A DNA stretch of 64,000 bases from Gammaproteobacteria bacterium (GTDB lineage Bacteria > Pseudomonadota > Gammaproteobacteria > Pseudomonadales > Pseudohongiellaceae): positions 62,001 to 126,000 of the forward strand of contig JAGYKB010000002.1 of NCBI GenBank assembly GCA_018401885.1. The letters are read 5' to 3'. Under the pieces are notes generated by a model. That model worked only from the letters and a program-made list of their open reading frames with translations, was not told where the DNA came from and did no database searches. The position numbers and the translations under genes are program-made. This document shows, one piece after another, positions 56,971 to 64,000 of the stretch (position 1 is its first letter; every line of letters begins with the position of its first letter).

Positions 56971-57606
56971 ATGATTTTAGCCAGACAGAATGACCTAAAG
57001 ACCCACGCGCAGTCGGCGATGAATGGAAAAGATCAGGAAGCCAAAGACGACGCTAAACCAACGCGCGGCGGGTTAATCGATGAGAAACTATTCAACTCGC
57101 GCGCGATCACTATTTTTGGTGAGATTAACGACAAACTCGCGCGGTCGGTCACCGAGCGCCTTCTGGCATTGGCTGCTGAAAATGACGAGCCTATTTCGAT
57201 CTACATAAGCTCACCCGGTGGTCATGTAGAATCCGGCGATGTCGTTTATGACATCATCAAGTTCATCAAGCCCGTTGTCCGGGTAATCGGTACCGGTTGG
57301 GTAGCAAGTGCTGCGACAACTATTTATCTTGCTGCCGAAAAAGAAAATCGGTTCTCATTGCCAAACACACGTTTTCTTGTGCATCAGCCTTCAGGCGGTT
57401 CGCGAGGCTCGGCGAGTGACATTGCGATTCAGGCGCAGGAGATTGTTAAAATGCGCGCGCGTATTAACAAGCTCATTGCCGATGAAACCGGTCAGCCTCT
57501 TGAGCGCGTAGCTCAAGATACCGACCGAGATTATTGGATGAGTGCTGAGGAAGCGATCGAATACGGCATCGTCAGCCGCATCGTTAAATCGGCGGCTGAA
57601 ATCTAG
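56971..57606 (+). CDS. ClpP-like serine protease subunit
   Basis: A 211-residue ClpP-family protein. The catalytic Ser is Ser113 in Gly-Trp-Val-Ala-Ser-Ala-Ala, His is His138 in Phe-Leu-Val-His-Gln-Pro, and Asp is Asp187 in Asp-Thr-Asp-Arg-Asp-Tyr-Trp. It differs from housekeeping ClpP (Gly-Gln-Ala-Ala-Ser-Met-Gly-Ala) around the active site and has a charged N-terminal extension (residues 1-35). No clpX or clpA is adjacent. It follows the cytochrome-like lipoprotein by 50 bases and converges with the molybdenum hydroxylase gene. Confidence 0.85.
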   Translation: MILARQNDLKTHAQSAMNGKDQEAKDDAKPTRGGLIDEKLFNSRAITIFGEINDKLARSVTERLLALAAENDEPISIYISSPGGHVESGDVVYDIIKFIKPVVRVIGTGWVASAATTIYLAAEKENRFSLPNTRFLVHQPSGGSRGSASDIAIQAQEIVKMRARINKLIADETGQPLERVAQDTDRDYWMSAEEAIEYGIVSRIVKSAAEI

Positions 57607-57630
57607 AACGCCACTCTTTTCTTCAACACT

Positions 57631-59844
57631 CTAGGCTTTGGCAAGCGAGGGCTTGCCAAAATCGTGGTTTTTAATTGGCAGTTCACGCACGCGCTGGCCG
57701 GTTAAAATATAGATCGCATTGGTAACCGCGGCAGCTATCGGTGGCGTAGCAGGTTCGCCGAAACCGCCCAGCGTGTTATCCGACTCGAGGATATGTACGT
57801 CAATTTCAGGGCTTGTTGCCATGCGCACCATCTCGTAGTCAGGGAAGTTATTCTGCGCGACGCGACCATCCTCGATCGTAATCTCGCCATACATCGCCGC
57901 GGTGAGGCCGAAGATAATGCCGCTCTCGATCTGAGAAGCAGCGGTGTCGGGATTCACTGCAAAACCGCAGTCGATCGCACAGGTTACTTTGTGAACGACA
58001 GGACGCATATTTTCGTCCATCGAGACCTCCGCAATTTCCGCTACAACACTGCCAAAGCTCTCTTGAACAGCGATACCCAACGCATGACCTTCGGGCAGGT
58101 TGCGACCATAGCCCGCTGCCTCTGCCGCCGTCTCGAGCACGCGGCGATGGCGCGGATGTCCGCTCAATAGATCGAGTCGGAACTGATACGGGTTTTTACC
58201 CGCGCGATGTGCAATCTCATCGATAAACGACTCGGTGAAGAAGGTTTGCTGTGAATGGTCAACACTGCGCCACGCGGCGATTGGGACGTGAGTTGTGCCG
58301 TCGACTACGCGTATGGATTGGTTGTCGATAGCGTAAGGAATGTGCGCGGCGCCGGGAGTTTGCACGGGGCCGGTGAAGCGATTGTGCCAGCCGCGAACCA
58401 GACCTGAGGCGTCGAATGCCGCCTTGAAGTTGGAGGCGACGGCGGGGCGATAGTAGTCCTGTTGCAAATCGTCTTCGCGGCTTAGTACTGTTTTTACCGG
58501 CACATCGAATTCTTTCGCTATTAGTGCGGCGTGGTCGATCACATTCCAGTTGAACGGCAGGCGTCGGCCGAATCCGCCGCCGACGTAGCTGTGATGGAAG
58601 GTCGCGTTTTCGGCGTCAATACCTAGGATCGAGGCGATGCGACTCTTAATGCCGAGCGCGTCCTGCGTGCTTGTCCAGATATCGGCGCGCCCGTCTTTTA
58701 AGTGCACCGTGCAGTTCATCGGCTCCATCGCGGCGTGGGCGAGGTACGGTACTCGGTAGCTTGCCTCAATCACGTCGGCTGCGGACTCGAAGGCGGCCTG
58801 AGTATCGCCGATCTCTCGATCTTCATCGCTATCGTCGGCGGCGAGGCTGGCATCGAACTGCTCGTAAATCGAGGCGCTCGATGCATTTTCATTACCCAAT
58901 TCTTCGAATACCGCATCCACAGATTTGAGCGCCTCTTTTGCGCGCCAATAGCTGTCCGCAACGACTGCTACTGAATCTTCTAACTGCACGATTTTTTTGA
59001 TGCCGCGGCGGCTCAACACGTCGCCGGCGTCGACTGACACGAGTTTAGTGCCGAAAACCGGCGCGAATCTGATGGCGGCGTAGAGCATGTCCTCTGGCTG
59101 CGCGTCTATGCCATAGGGCGCAGTACCATTGACCTTGGCGGGGATATCGTTGCGCGACATCGCCTTGCCCATAATGTTGTACTGGTCGCGCGATTTGAGC
59201 ACCGGTTCGGTTGAGGGCTCGAGCATAGCAGCCTCGGCAGCGAGCTCTCCGTAGCTCAGTGAGCGACCAGTGGCGTTGTGATGGACGTAGCTCAATGCCG
59301 TCGTGCATTCGGCAGCAGGAATTGCCCAACGGGTTGCGGCGCATTGCACAAGAAGGTCTCGCGCGGCGGCGCCGGCGTAGCGCATAGAATGTTCACCGGT
59401 GAAGCGTACCGAGGAACTGCCACCGGTAGTTTGGAGGTTTGCGAGTTCAGCTATCTTTACGGCGCTGACGCTGATTAGCGGCGCGAGGAAACTCGGCGCA
59501 CCGAGCTCGCCTGCGAAGCCTGTAACTAGGTCGCCATTCGCAAACAGATCTATCGCCGGCGCTTGTTCAATGTTGACGCGCTCCCAGTCCGCATCGAGTT
59601 CGTCCGCTGCCATCATTGACAGGGAGGTATGCACACCTTGTCCCATTTCAGAGTGGGGAACGTAAATCGTAACCGTGTTGTCGGCCTCGATCTTAATCAG
59701 CGAGGTGACAAAGCTTTCGCCCGAACCTGCAAGCTCGGTATTCGCGCGCCGATGACGGCTAGGCCGCGTGGCGGTGTAACCGATTAAAACACCTCCGCCG
59801 ACGAGGGCAGAGCTCAGGAGGAAACGGCGTCTATTAATTTTCAT
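57631..59844 (-). CDS. Molybdenum hydroxylase large subunit (isoquinoline 1-oxidoreductase beta type)
   Basis: A 737-residue molybdopterin-binding subunit of the xanthine dehydrogenase family. A twin-arginine signal (Arg-Arg-Arg-Phe-Leu-Leu-Ser) and hydrophobic core start the protein, so it is exported with its cofactor. Gly-Gly-Gly-Phe-Gly-Arg-Arg and Gly-Gly-Phe-Gly-Glu-Pro are the molybdopterin/Mo-site motifs, and the Glu of the last is the catalytic base position. It hydroxylates heterocycles or aldehydes with water as the oxygen source. The small 2Fe-2S subunit is encoded 24 bases upstream. No separate FAD subunit is present, which fits the isoquinoline/aldehyde type that donates electrons to cytochromes. 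Confidence 0.88.
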   Translation of the reverse strand: MKINRRRFLLSSALVGGGVLIGYTATRPSRHRRANTELAGSGESFVTSLIKIEADNTVTIYVPHSEMGQGVHTSLSMMAADELDADWERVNIEQAPAIDLFANGDLVTGFAGELGAPSFLAPLISVSAVKIAELANLQTTGGSSSVRFTGEHSMRYAGAAARDLLVQCAATRWAIPAAECTTALSYVHHNATGRSLSYGELAAEAAMLEPSTEPVLKSRDQYNIMGKAMSRNDIPAKVNGTAPYGIDAQPEDMLYAAIRFAPVFGTKLVSVDAGDVLSRRGIKKIVQLEDSVAVVADSYWRAKEALKSVDAVFEELGNENASSASIYEQFDASLAADDSDEDREIGDTQAAFESAADVIEASYRVPYLAHAAMEPMNCTVHLKDGRADIWTSTQDALGIKSRIASILGIDAENATFHHSYVGGGFGRRLPFNWNVIDHAALIAKEFDVPVKTVLSREDDLQQDYYRPAVASNFKAAFDASGLVRGWHNRFTGPVQTPGAAHIPYAIDNQSIRVVDGTTHVPIAAWRSVDHSQQTFFTESFIDEIAHRAGKNPYQFRLDLLSGHPRHRRVLETAAEAAGYGRNLPEGHALGIAVQESFGSVVAEIAEVSMDENMRPVVHKVTCAIDCGFAVNPDTAASQIESGIIFGLTAAMYGEITIEDGRVAQNNFPDYEMVRMATSPEIDVHILESDNTLGGFGEPATPPIAAAVTNAIYILTGQRVRELPIKNHDFGKPSLAKA

Positions 59845-59868
59845 GTTAGTGTCCTTTTCTTCCGTTAT

Positions 59869-60342
59869 TTAGGCTGTGGCTAGCGAGCGAATGGCACGCC
59901 GCACGCGAGGGTATGTTCCGCAGCGGCACACGTTGGTGATGCTGCTGTCTATTTCGGCGTCGCTGGGATTGGGGTTCTGCGCGAGTAGAGACGAAACGGC
60001 CATAATCATTCCCGACTGGCAGTAGCCGCACTGCGGTACCTGATGGTCGATCCATGCTTGTTGCACCGCGGTAAGCGCTGGGTTCGAGGGATTGCTGCCC
60101 GCGGCTGCGGTCGCGAGTCCCTCGATTGTAGTAATTTCTTGGCCTTCGATGGCGCTAACAGGAGTGACGCAGCTGCGCATTGCTACTCCGTTAATATGGA
60201 CCGTGCACGCACCGCAGGCGGCGATTCCGCACCCAAATTTGGTGCCGGTCATACCGAGCTCGTCGCGAAGAGCCCATAAAAGCGGCATATCTGGCTCGAT
60301 ATCGAGTGTCTTATCTTCGCCGTTAACTTTGAAATTAGCCAT
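59869..60342 (-). CDS. 2Fe-2S subunit of the molybdenum hydroxylase
   Basis: A 157-residue small subunit with a plant-type 2Fe-2S domain ([12 protein letters not shown]) and a second helical 2Fe-2S domain (Gln-Cys-Gly-Tyr-Cys-Gln-Ser-Gly, Asn-Val-Cys-Arg-Cys-Gly). It relays electrons from the Mo centre encoded by the next gene. There is no signal peptide. It is probably carried across the membrane with the Tat-tagged large subunit. The ATG at 60342 follows GGGG. It is the first gene of the pair. Confidence 0.9.
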   Translation of the reverse strand: MANFKVNGEDKTLDIEPDMPLLWALRDELGMTGTKFGCGIAACGACTVHINGVAMRSCVTPVSAIEGQEITTIEGLATAAAGSNPSNPALTAVQQAWIDHQVPQCGYCQSGMIMAVSSLLAQNPNPSDAEIDSSITNVCRCGTYPRVRRAIRSLATA

Positions 60343-60733
60343 ATCTAGCCCCTTGTTAAGCCACTGTAGGAATTGCCTTTTACGCGGTCTTTGTAAGTGA
60401 TTTTCCGAATTAATTCGAGTCTATAGTAGCGCTTGTCCTTGTTCAACGCTGATGTTGGCAGGCCCGGCTTAGATGGATTTCAGTTGACTCGCGAAGTTTT
60501 AACAGGACAATGGGGATTCTGCTTGCTCATCGGGCCGGCAGCGACTCAGGCTTTTGTCAGGTTTTGCTGGGCTGAAGGCGCGAATATTCAGGTGGTGCTC
60601 CTCTTTGAGTGTTGCCGAGCCAAAGACTGGAGTGGACTATAGCTACGTGACACTGATAGATAACTTATAGAACACTCTCTCGAAACTACTGCGACAAAAT
60701 TTATATCACAACACTTTTGAAGGTAAGACAATT
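60343..60733. other. Intergenic region between Mo-hydroxylase and lipoprotein genes
   Basis: This 391-base stretch separates the divergent 2Fe-2S and lipoprotein genes. A 69-codon plus-strand frame at 60433-60642 has no RBS and no recognisable features, so I do not call it. AT-rich segments near 60645-60700 may contain the lipoprotein promoter. Confidence 0.4.
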
Positions 60734-61093
60734 ATGAAGAAAATACTTGGCGGATTGATGGCTCTCACTCTTTCTGTTCTCGTAGGCTGCGCGAGTGCGC
60801 CTGCACCTGCAGTTGGCGTTTGGTCGGTAGAATTGAACACGCCTCTCGGTAACCTGCCTGCCACGTTGACTGTTAACGCAGATGGCACTGGCACAATGGC
60901 TTCAGATGCACTTGGCGAGACTGGTATCGACGGCATTACCTTCGACGGCAACATGTTCATGTTCGACGCCGAAGTGGACGCGCAGGGCCAAATGCTCGTC
61001 TTAGAGTTTAGCGGCACAGTGGAAGGCGATTCAGTCTCCGGTGAGTTCGGTAGCGACTTTGGCGCCTTCGGCGTAACGGGCACGCGCCAGTAG
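60734..61093 (+). CDS. Small lipoprotein, beta-rich, unknown function
   Basis: A 119-residue lipoprotein (Ser-Val-Leu-Val-Gly-Cys lipobox). The mature part is rich in Gly, Thr, Asp and hydrophobics in an alternating pattern (Trp-Ser-Val-Glu-Leu, Thr-Leu-Thr-Val-Asn-Ala-Asp-Gly-Thr-Gly, Gly-Glu-Phe-Gly-Ser-Asp-Phe-Gly-Ala-Phe), suggesting a small beta barrel or sandwich like a lipocalin-type fragment. No family name can be given. GAAGGTAAG lies before the ATG. It ends at a strong bidirectional terminator. Confidence 0.75.
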   Translation: MKKILGGLMALTLSVLVGCASAPAPAVGVWSVELNTPLGNLPATLTVNADGTGTMASDALGETGIDGITFDGNMFMFDAEVDAQGQMLVLEFSGTVEGDSVSGEFGSDFGAFGVTGTRQ

Positions 61094-61133
61094 TTGAACA
61101 ACAGCGGGTGCTAACGCGCTCGAAAAGGTGTTC

Positions 61134-61163
61134 AAAAAAAAGCCGCAGTAATGCGGCTTTTTT
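61134..61163. terminator. Bidirectional intrinsic terminator
   Basis: GCCGCA at 61142-61147 and TGCGGC at 61152-61157 form a stem with loop GTAA. Eight A precede it and six T follow it. It serves the lipoprotein (+) and the convergent DUF481 gene (-). Confidence 0.9.
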
Positions 61164-61204
61164 GTGGGAGTTAAGTTGTGTCTCTAAGCGCTGCGTTTTA
61201 GCGC

Positions 61205-61921
61205 TTAAAAACTCAAGACGAGGGTTGCGGCGGTTTCCGTGTCGGTCTCTTCGCGGCCAACTGGTACCTGTGTCTGATGCTTAATCTTGATCGAGAAGCG
61301 AAGCGAAAGATTATCCATGATCTGCGATTGAATGCCGCTTTCTGAGCGGTAGATGCTGCTATCACTGCCCGAATCAAGGCTAAAGTCCTGCGTAAAAAAC
61401 GCAGTAGGAGAGAGGTTCCATACATAATTACCTTCGACGCGGCCGATCGCTTCGTTACTGCTCTTGTCCATCTTAACCGAGCGACGCATCCCGAGACCCA
61501 CATTCATCGCAAGCGTCATCGAGCTGCTTGAGCGCAGCATATTGCGACCATAGTTTACTGAGAAATCGCTTTGGCTATCGAAACCACTAAAGCGATCATC
61601 TTCGTAGGACACACGTGCATTTATAAAGCTGAACTCATTGATGTTATGGCCAGCCCGGCCGACGTGATAAAGCCGCTGTGCGTTAAGCTGATCGTTCTTA
61701 GATGACCGGAAGCCGTCGGAGCTAAAACCGTAAATCCAATCACCTCGATTCCAATCGACGGTGCCTTTGAATTTCACGTTCTGGTCATCGGAGTTACCCG
61801 AGGTGACAATTGCGCCGAATTCGATCTCGGTCGAAATGGTATTTTCCTCCTGCGCAAAAACAGGGAGGCTCAAAGCGCTCAGGCACAGGAGTAAGGCAGT
61901 CGGGGTTTGAGGTCTAAGCAT
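61205..61921 (-). CDS. DUF481 outer-membrane beta-barrel protein
   Basis: A 238-residue exported protein with a signal peptide (Leu-Leu-Leu-Cys-Leu-Ser-Ala-Leu-Ser ... Val-Phe-Ala-Gln) and repeated amphipathic beta strands, ending in Leu-Val-Leu-Ser-Phe, a typical outer-membrane insertion signal. Thr-Ser-Gly-Asn-Ser-Asp near the N-terminus is characteristic of the DUF481/YdiY family, which is thought to be a small outer-membrane barrel. The function is not known. AGGAT precedes the ATG. It is convergent with the lipoprotein gene. Confidence 0.85.
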   Translation of the reverse strand: MLRPQTPTALLLCLSALSLPVFAQEENTISTEIEFGAIVTSGNSDDQNVKFKGTVDWNRGDWIYGFSSDGFRSSKNDQLNAQRLYHVGRAGHNINEFSFINARVSYEDDRFSGFDSQSDFSVNYGRNMLRSSSSMTLAMNVGLGMRRSVKMDKSSNEAIGRVEGNYVWNLSPTAFFTQDFSLDSGSDSSIYRSESGIQSQIMDNLSLRFSIKIKHQTQVPVGREETDTETAATLVLSF

Positions 61922-62172
61922 TGGTTATATCCTTAGTTATTTAGGCGTTAGAGCAGAGTAATTACTCACGCCGGGCAATTGGCCAAATTGAATCAATTTG
62001 ATACAAGGCAAGATTGCTTTTTAGATAGGGATTATCGGCAGGAAGCGGAATAGTCGGAGTGGAAGTTGCGGTTAAATTTGAGTCTTCGTTAACGCCTTAA
62101 TTGATAGGCTTGCTACACTCGGACCTAGGCGTTAATCCCGGGTAGCGTCGCCGGCTCGTGAGTTAGATACAG

Positions 62173-62673
62173 ATGAAAACACTTTTTGTAATGAGGCACG
62201 CGAAGTCTAGCTGGAGCGAGCCAGACCTCAAAGATTTCTCGCGACCCCTCGCGCAGCGCGGCCTGGACGACATTCCTGTGATGGCGAGTCGATTTCTAGC
62301 GCGCGGCTGTACCCTCGATGCAATCGTAAGTAGCCCAGCAGTTCGAACCGAGACTACGTCACGCCTTTTTGCTTCAGCGATCGGATTGCCAGCTGACCGC
62401 GTATCGAGTGATGACAGCCTCTATTTCGCAGGGGCGCCGATGCTTCTGCGCGCGGTTGCTCTGTTCGATGATGACTGCAGCAAGGTCATGCTTGTTGGGC
62501 ACAATCCAGCGATCACCGATTTCGTCAACGAACTGGCAAATATGACTATCGACAATGTGCCGACGGGCGGCATAGTACAGTTTGAGCTTGAGATCGACCG
62601 ATGGAAGCAAATTTCGATCGGTTCCGCGAGGTTGGTGGAGTTCGACTATCCAAAAAAGGACGTTAAATGTTAG
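62173..62673 (+). CDS. sixA: SixA-type phosphohistidine phosphatase
   Basis: A 166-residue histidine-phosphatase family protein. The catalytic Arg-His pair is Phe-Val-Met-Arg-His-Ala-Lys-Ser at residues 5-12, and Val-Gly-His-Asn-Pro supplies the second His. SixA removes phosphate from histidine in phosphotransferase proteins such as those of the nitrogen PTS. The C-terminus overlaps the start of the ChaN-like gene by seven bases, so the two are translationally coupled. There is no signal peptide. It is cytoplasmic. Confidence 0.85.
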   Translation: MKTLFVMRHAKSSWSEPDLKDFSRPLAQRGLDDIPVMASRFLARGCTLDAIVSSPAVRTETTSRLFASAIGLPADRVSSDDSLYFAGAPMLLRAVALFDDDCSKVMLVGHNPAITDFVNELANMTIDNVPTGGIVQFELEIDRWKQISIGSARLVEFDYPKKDVKC

Positions 62674-63704
62674 ATTTTCGTGTGCTGCATGATACTTGCT
62701 TACGGACTGTCGCTAAGGCCCATGTCTCCAAGAAGCTCATGCTTGCGAGTGCATTAGGACTCGGGATCCTAAGTAGCTGCGCCGCAAGCAAGGATGCCGC
62801 GCAGGAAATTAACGCTCCGACGAACACGCCCGAGCGCGGTTGGCAGACCTCGCTGCGCGCCGATTCGCCCTTAGTTGGCGGAATCTGGGAGGTGTCGTCG
62901 GGCCGGTTCATCAGCGCTGACTCGCTACTCGCAAAGTTAAAAATGGCTGAGTATGTGTTGCTCGGGGAAAAACACGACAACCCTGATCATCACACACTGC
63001 AGCGCGAGCTTATCGATGCGCTCGCTGATAACGGCGCTCTCAGTGCGGTGTCTTTTGAGATGATCGCGACAGATATGATGCCTCGATTAGCCACGCTCGG
63101 CACCCGGCGATTTGCCAACAGTGAGCGCTTGGCCGAGTATATCGAATGGGATCGACAGGGCTGGGACTGGAGCCTGTATGGCCCTCTAGTGGCCGCGGTC
63201 TACGAACGAGGCGTGCCTATTTACGCGGGTAACATCAGTCGCTCTGAAATGACCGCTCTCTATGCCTCCGACGCCCCGATCGCCGATGGTGCGGTTGGGG
63301 AGTTAGGGAGGGCGAAGCTCAAAGAGGATATAGACTCGAGTCATTGCGGAATGCTCCCGGAATCTCAGTTCGATGCCATGGTGCGCGTGCAACAGGGCCG
63401 AGACGAATCACTGGCTAAGAGCCTAGCCTACGCACAGCGTGCCTATGGAAAAGGCACCGTGCTCGTCGCAGGCAACTACCATATCCGTCAGGATATAGGT
63501 GTACCGAATTACCTTTTGCGCGCTCACGCGGGACTTGCGCGCGACGCTATCACAGCGGTTGCTTTCCTCGAAGTGGTCGATGAAGAGTCGTACCCCGAGC
63601 GCTACCTGGACGACTCGGTTGAACTGCCGGCGTATGATTATGTCTGGTTTACACCTGCGCTATCCGACAAGGATTACTGCGCGGGAATGAGAGGCGAAAG
63701 CTAA
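62667..63704 (+). CDS. chaN: ChaN-family heme-binding lipoprotein
   Basis: A 345-residue lipoprotein of the ChaN family (Ile-Leu-Ser-Ser-Cys lipobox near residue 38). Leu-Leu-Gly-Glu-Lys-His-Asp-Asn is the conserved Glu/His metal-site motif, and Ala-Gly-Asn-Tyr-His-Ile-Arg and Asp-Tyr-Val-Trp-Phe-Thr-Pro follow. ChaN is an iron-regulated outer-membrane lipoprotein that binds heme. The ATG at 62667 overlaps sixA. Translation could start at the Met at 62739, but that shortens the signal n-region and seems less likely. No haem receptor lies in the window. Confidence 0.8.
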   Translation: MLDFRVLHDTCLRTVAKAHVSKKLMLASALGLGILSSCAASKDAAQEINAPTNTPERGWQTSLRADSPLVGGIWEVSSGRFISADSLLAKLKMAEYVLLGEKHDNPDHHTLQRELIDALADNGALSAVSFEMIATDMMPRLATLGTRRFANSERLAEYIEWDRQGWDWSLYGPLVAAVYERGVPIYAGNISRSEMTALYASDAPIADGAVGELGRAKLKEDIDSSHCGMLPESQFDAMVRVQQGRDESLAKSLAYAQRAYGKGTVLVAGNYHIRQDIGVPNYLLRAHAGLARDAITAVAFLEVVDEESYPERYLDDSVELPAYDYVWFTPALSDKDYCAGMRGES

Positions 63705-63705
63705 C

Positions 63706-64000
63706 ATGTGGCTGATAAGCAGACGCGCAAAATATCTGGAAATCGCAAGAGTAACGCTCTTTGCGACGACGCTGATCGTGCTCTTAGGCTTCTCGGGTTT
63801 ATTAAATGCGCAGCGGTTAGAGTCGTTTGGGCGCGGTTCGCAGCCAGACGGAGATGGCATTCTCGTCGATGATGCGGCAGGTGAATTCAATTTCGTGCGC
63901 GTTCGGTTTAACACATATTTTAGTGGCGGTGGCTTCCGGGGAGGGTTCGGTGATGGCCCATGGGCTATCGATTTTCCTGATGCGGATACTAATTTTCTGC
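63706..64000 (+). CDS. DUF4159-domain protein, 3' end outside window
   Basis: The ATG at 63706 lies one base after the ChaN-like stop codon and has an AGAGGCG-like site upstream. The frame is open to the window end. A signal/anchor segment (Leu-Phe-Ala-Thr-Thr-Leu-Ile-Val-Leu-Leu-Gly-Phe) leads to Glu-Phe-Asn-Phe-Val-Arg-Val-Arg-Phe-Asn and Trp-Ala-Ile-Asp-Phe-Pro-Asp-Ala-Asp, the opening of DUF4159. Members are exported and often sit in operons with AAA ATPase, DUF58 and VWA genes. Those neighbours would lie downstream, beyond this window. Confidence 0.8.
   Translation, partial: MWLISRRAKYLEIARVTLFATTLIVLLGFSGLLNAQRLESFGRGSQPDGDGILVDDAAGEFNFVRVRFNTYFSGGGFRGGFGDGPWAIDFPDADTNFL

Noticed and set aside
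60433-60642. 69-codon plus-strand frame in the gap before the small lipoprotein
   Set aside because: It has no RBS, signal or family likeness, and its codon use differs from its neighbours.

Overview
The window looks like chromosome from a free-living, aerobic, probably marine gammaproteobacterium. This is inferred from gene content, not from a marker gene: periplasmic PQQ dehydrogenases and c-type cytochromes, many lipoproteins, Uup, SixA, ChaN, ZntB and Fpr homologues, an ovothiol synthase and a malonate uptake system. No tRNA, rRNA, CRISPR array, transposase or phage gene was seen. Most genes sit in short, tightly packed operons.

Layout. 1-6.8 kb: the 3' end of a membrane-anchored conserved protein, an HNH nuclease, a DMT exporter, a large secreted alpha/beta hydrolase, a one-domain asparaginase and two small membrane-anchored proteins. 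6.9-12.7 kb: secreted hydrolases, a lipoprotein pair and a beta-propeller protein. 12.8-20.3 kb: seven minus-strand genes in a row, reading malonate carrier MadL-MadM, malonyl-CoA-synthetase-like ligase, radical SAM/SPASM protein, then a YnjB-YnjC-YnjD-type ABC importer. 20.5-23.1 kb: a PQQ dehydrogenase and its cytochrome/heme-binding partner, both broken by several frameshifts, ending in a 15-bp minisatellite. 23.2-32.5 kb: two MscS channels, an M48 lipoprotein protease, a LysR regulator divergent from an azoreductase, pirin, Uup and ZntB. 32.5-36.6 kb: a minus-strand operon of a CHRD protein, a cytochrome-fused PQQ dehydrogenase, VOC, MOSC and a membrane protein.

36.7-41.1 kb: an SRAP protein behind a 12-bp minisatellite, then a three-gene operon (DprE1-like oxidase, DprE2-like reductase, HAD-UbiA fusion) that matches the route to polyprenyl-phospho-D-arabinose. 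41.3-46.4 kb: an inositol-phosphatase family enzyme, a redoxin-like/cytochrome c/copper-monooxygenase-like fusion and an RND/MMPL permease. 46.6-50.7 kb: ferredoxin-NADP reductase behind a palindrome-bearing promoter, then OvoA with a PLP enzyme that is a good candidate for the ovothiol C-S lyase. 50.9-57.6 kb: an ABC exporter, a stand-alone redoxin divergent from a second RND/MMPL permease, a CxxxCH lipoprotein and a ClpP-like protease. 57.6-64 kb: a Tat-exported molybdenum hydroxylase and its 2Fe-2S subunit, a lipoprotein, a DUF481 protein, SixA, ChaN and the start of a DUF4159 protein.

The most unusual points are the malonate/radical-SAM/YnjBCD gene run, the arabinose-donor operon in a Gram-negative setting, the ovothiol pair, the two redoxin/RND loci of which one copy has lost all redox cysteines, and the focused decay of a PQQ respiratory locus. 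Residue numbers are hand counts from the chosen starts. No similarity search was run, so family names rest on recognised motifs and overall architecture.
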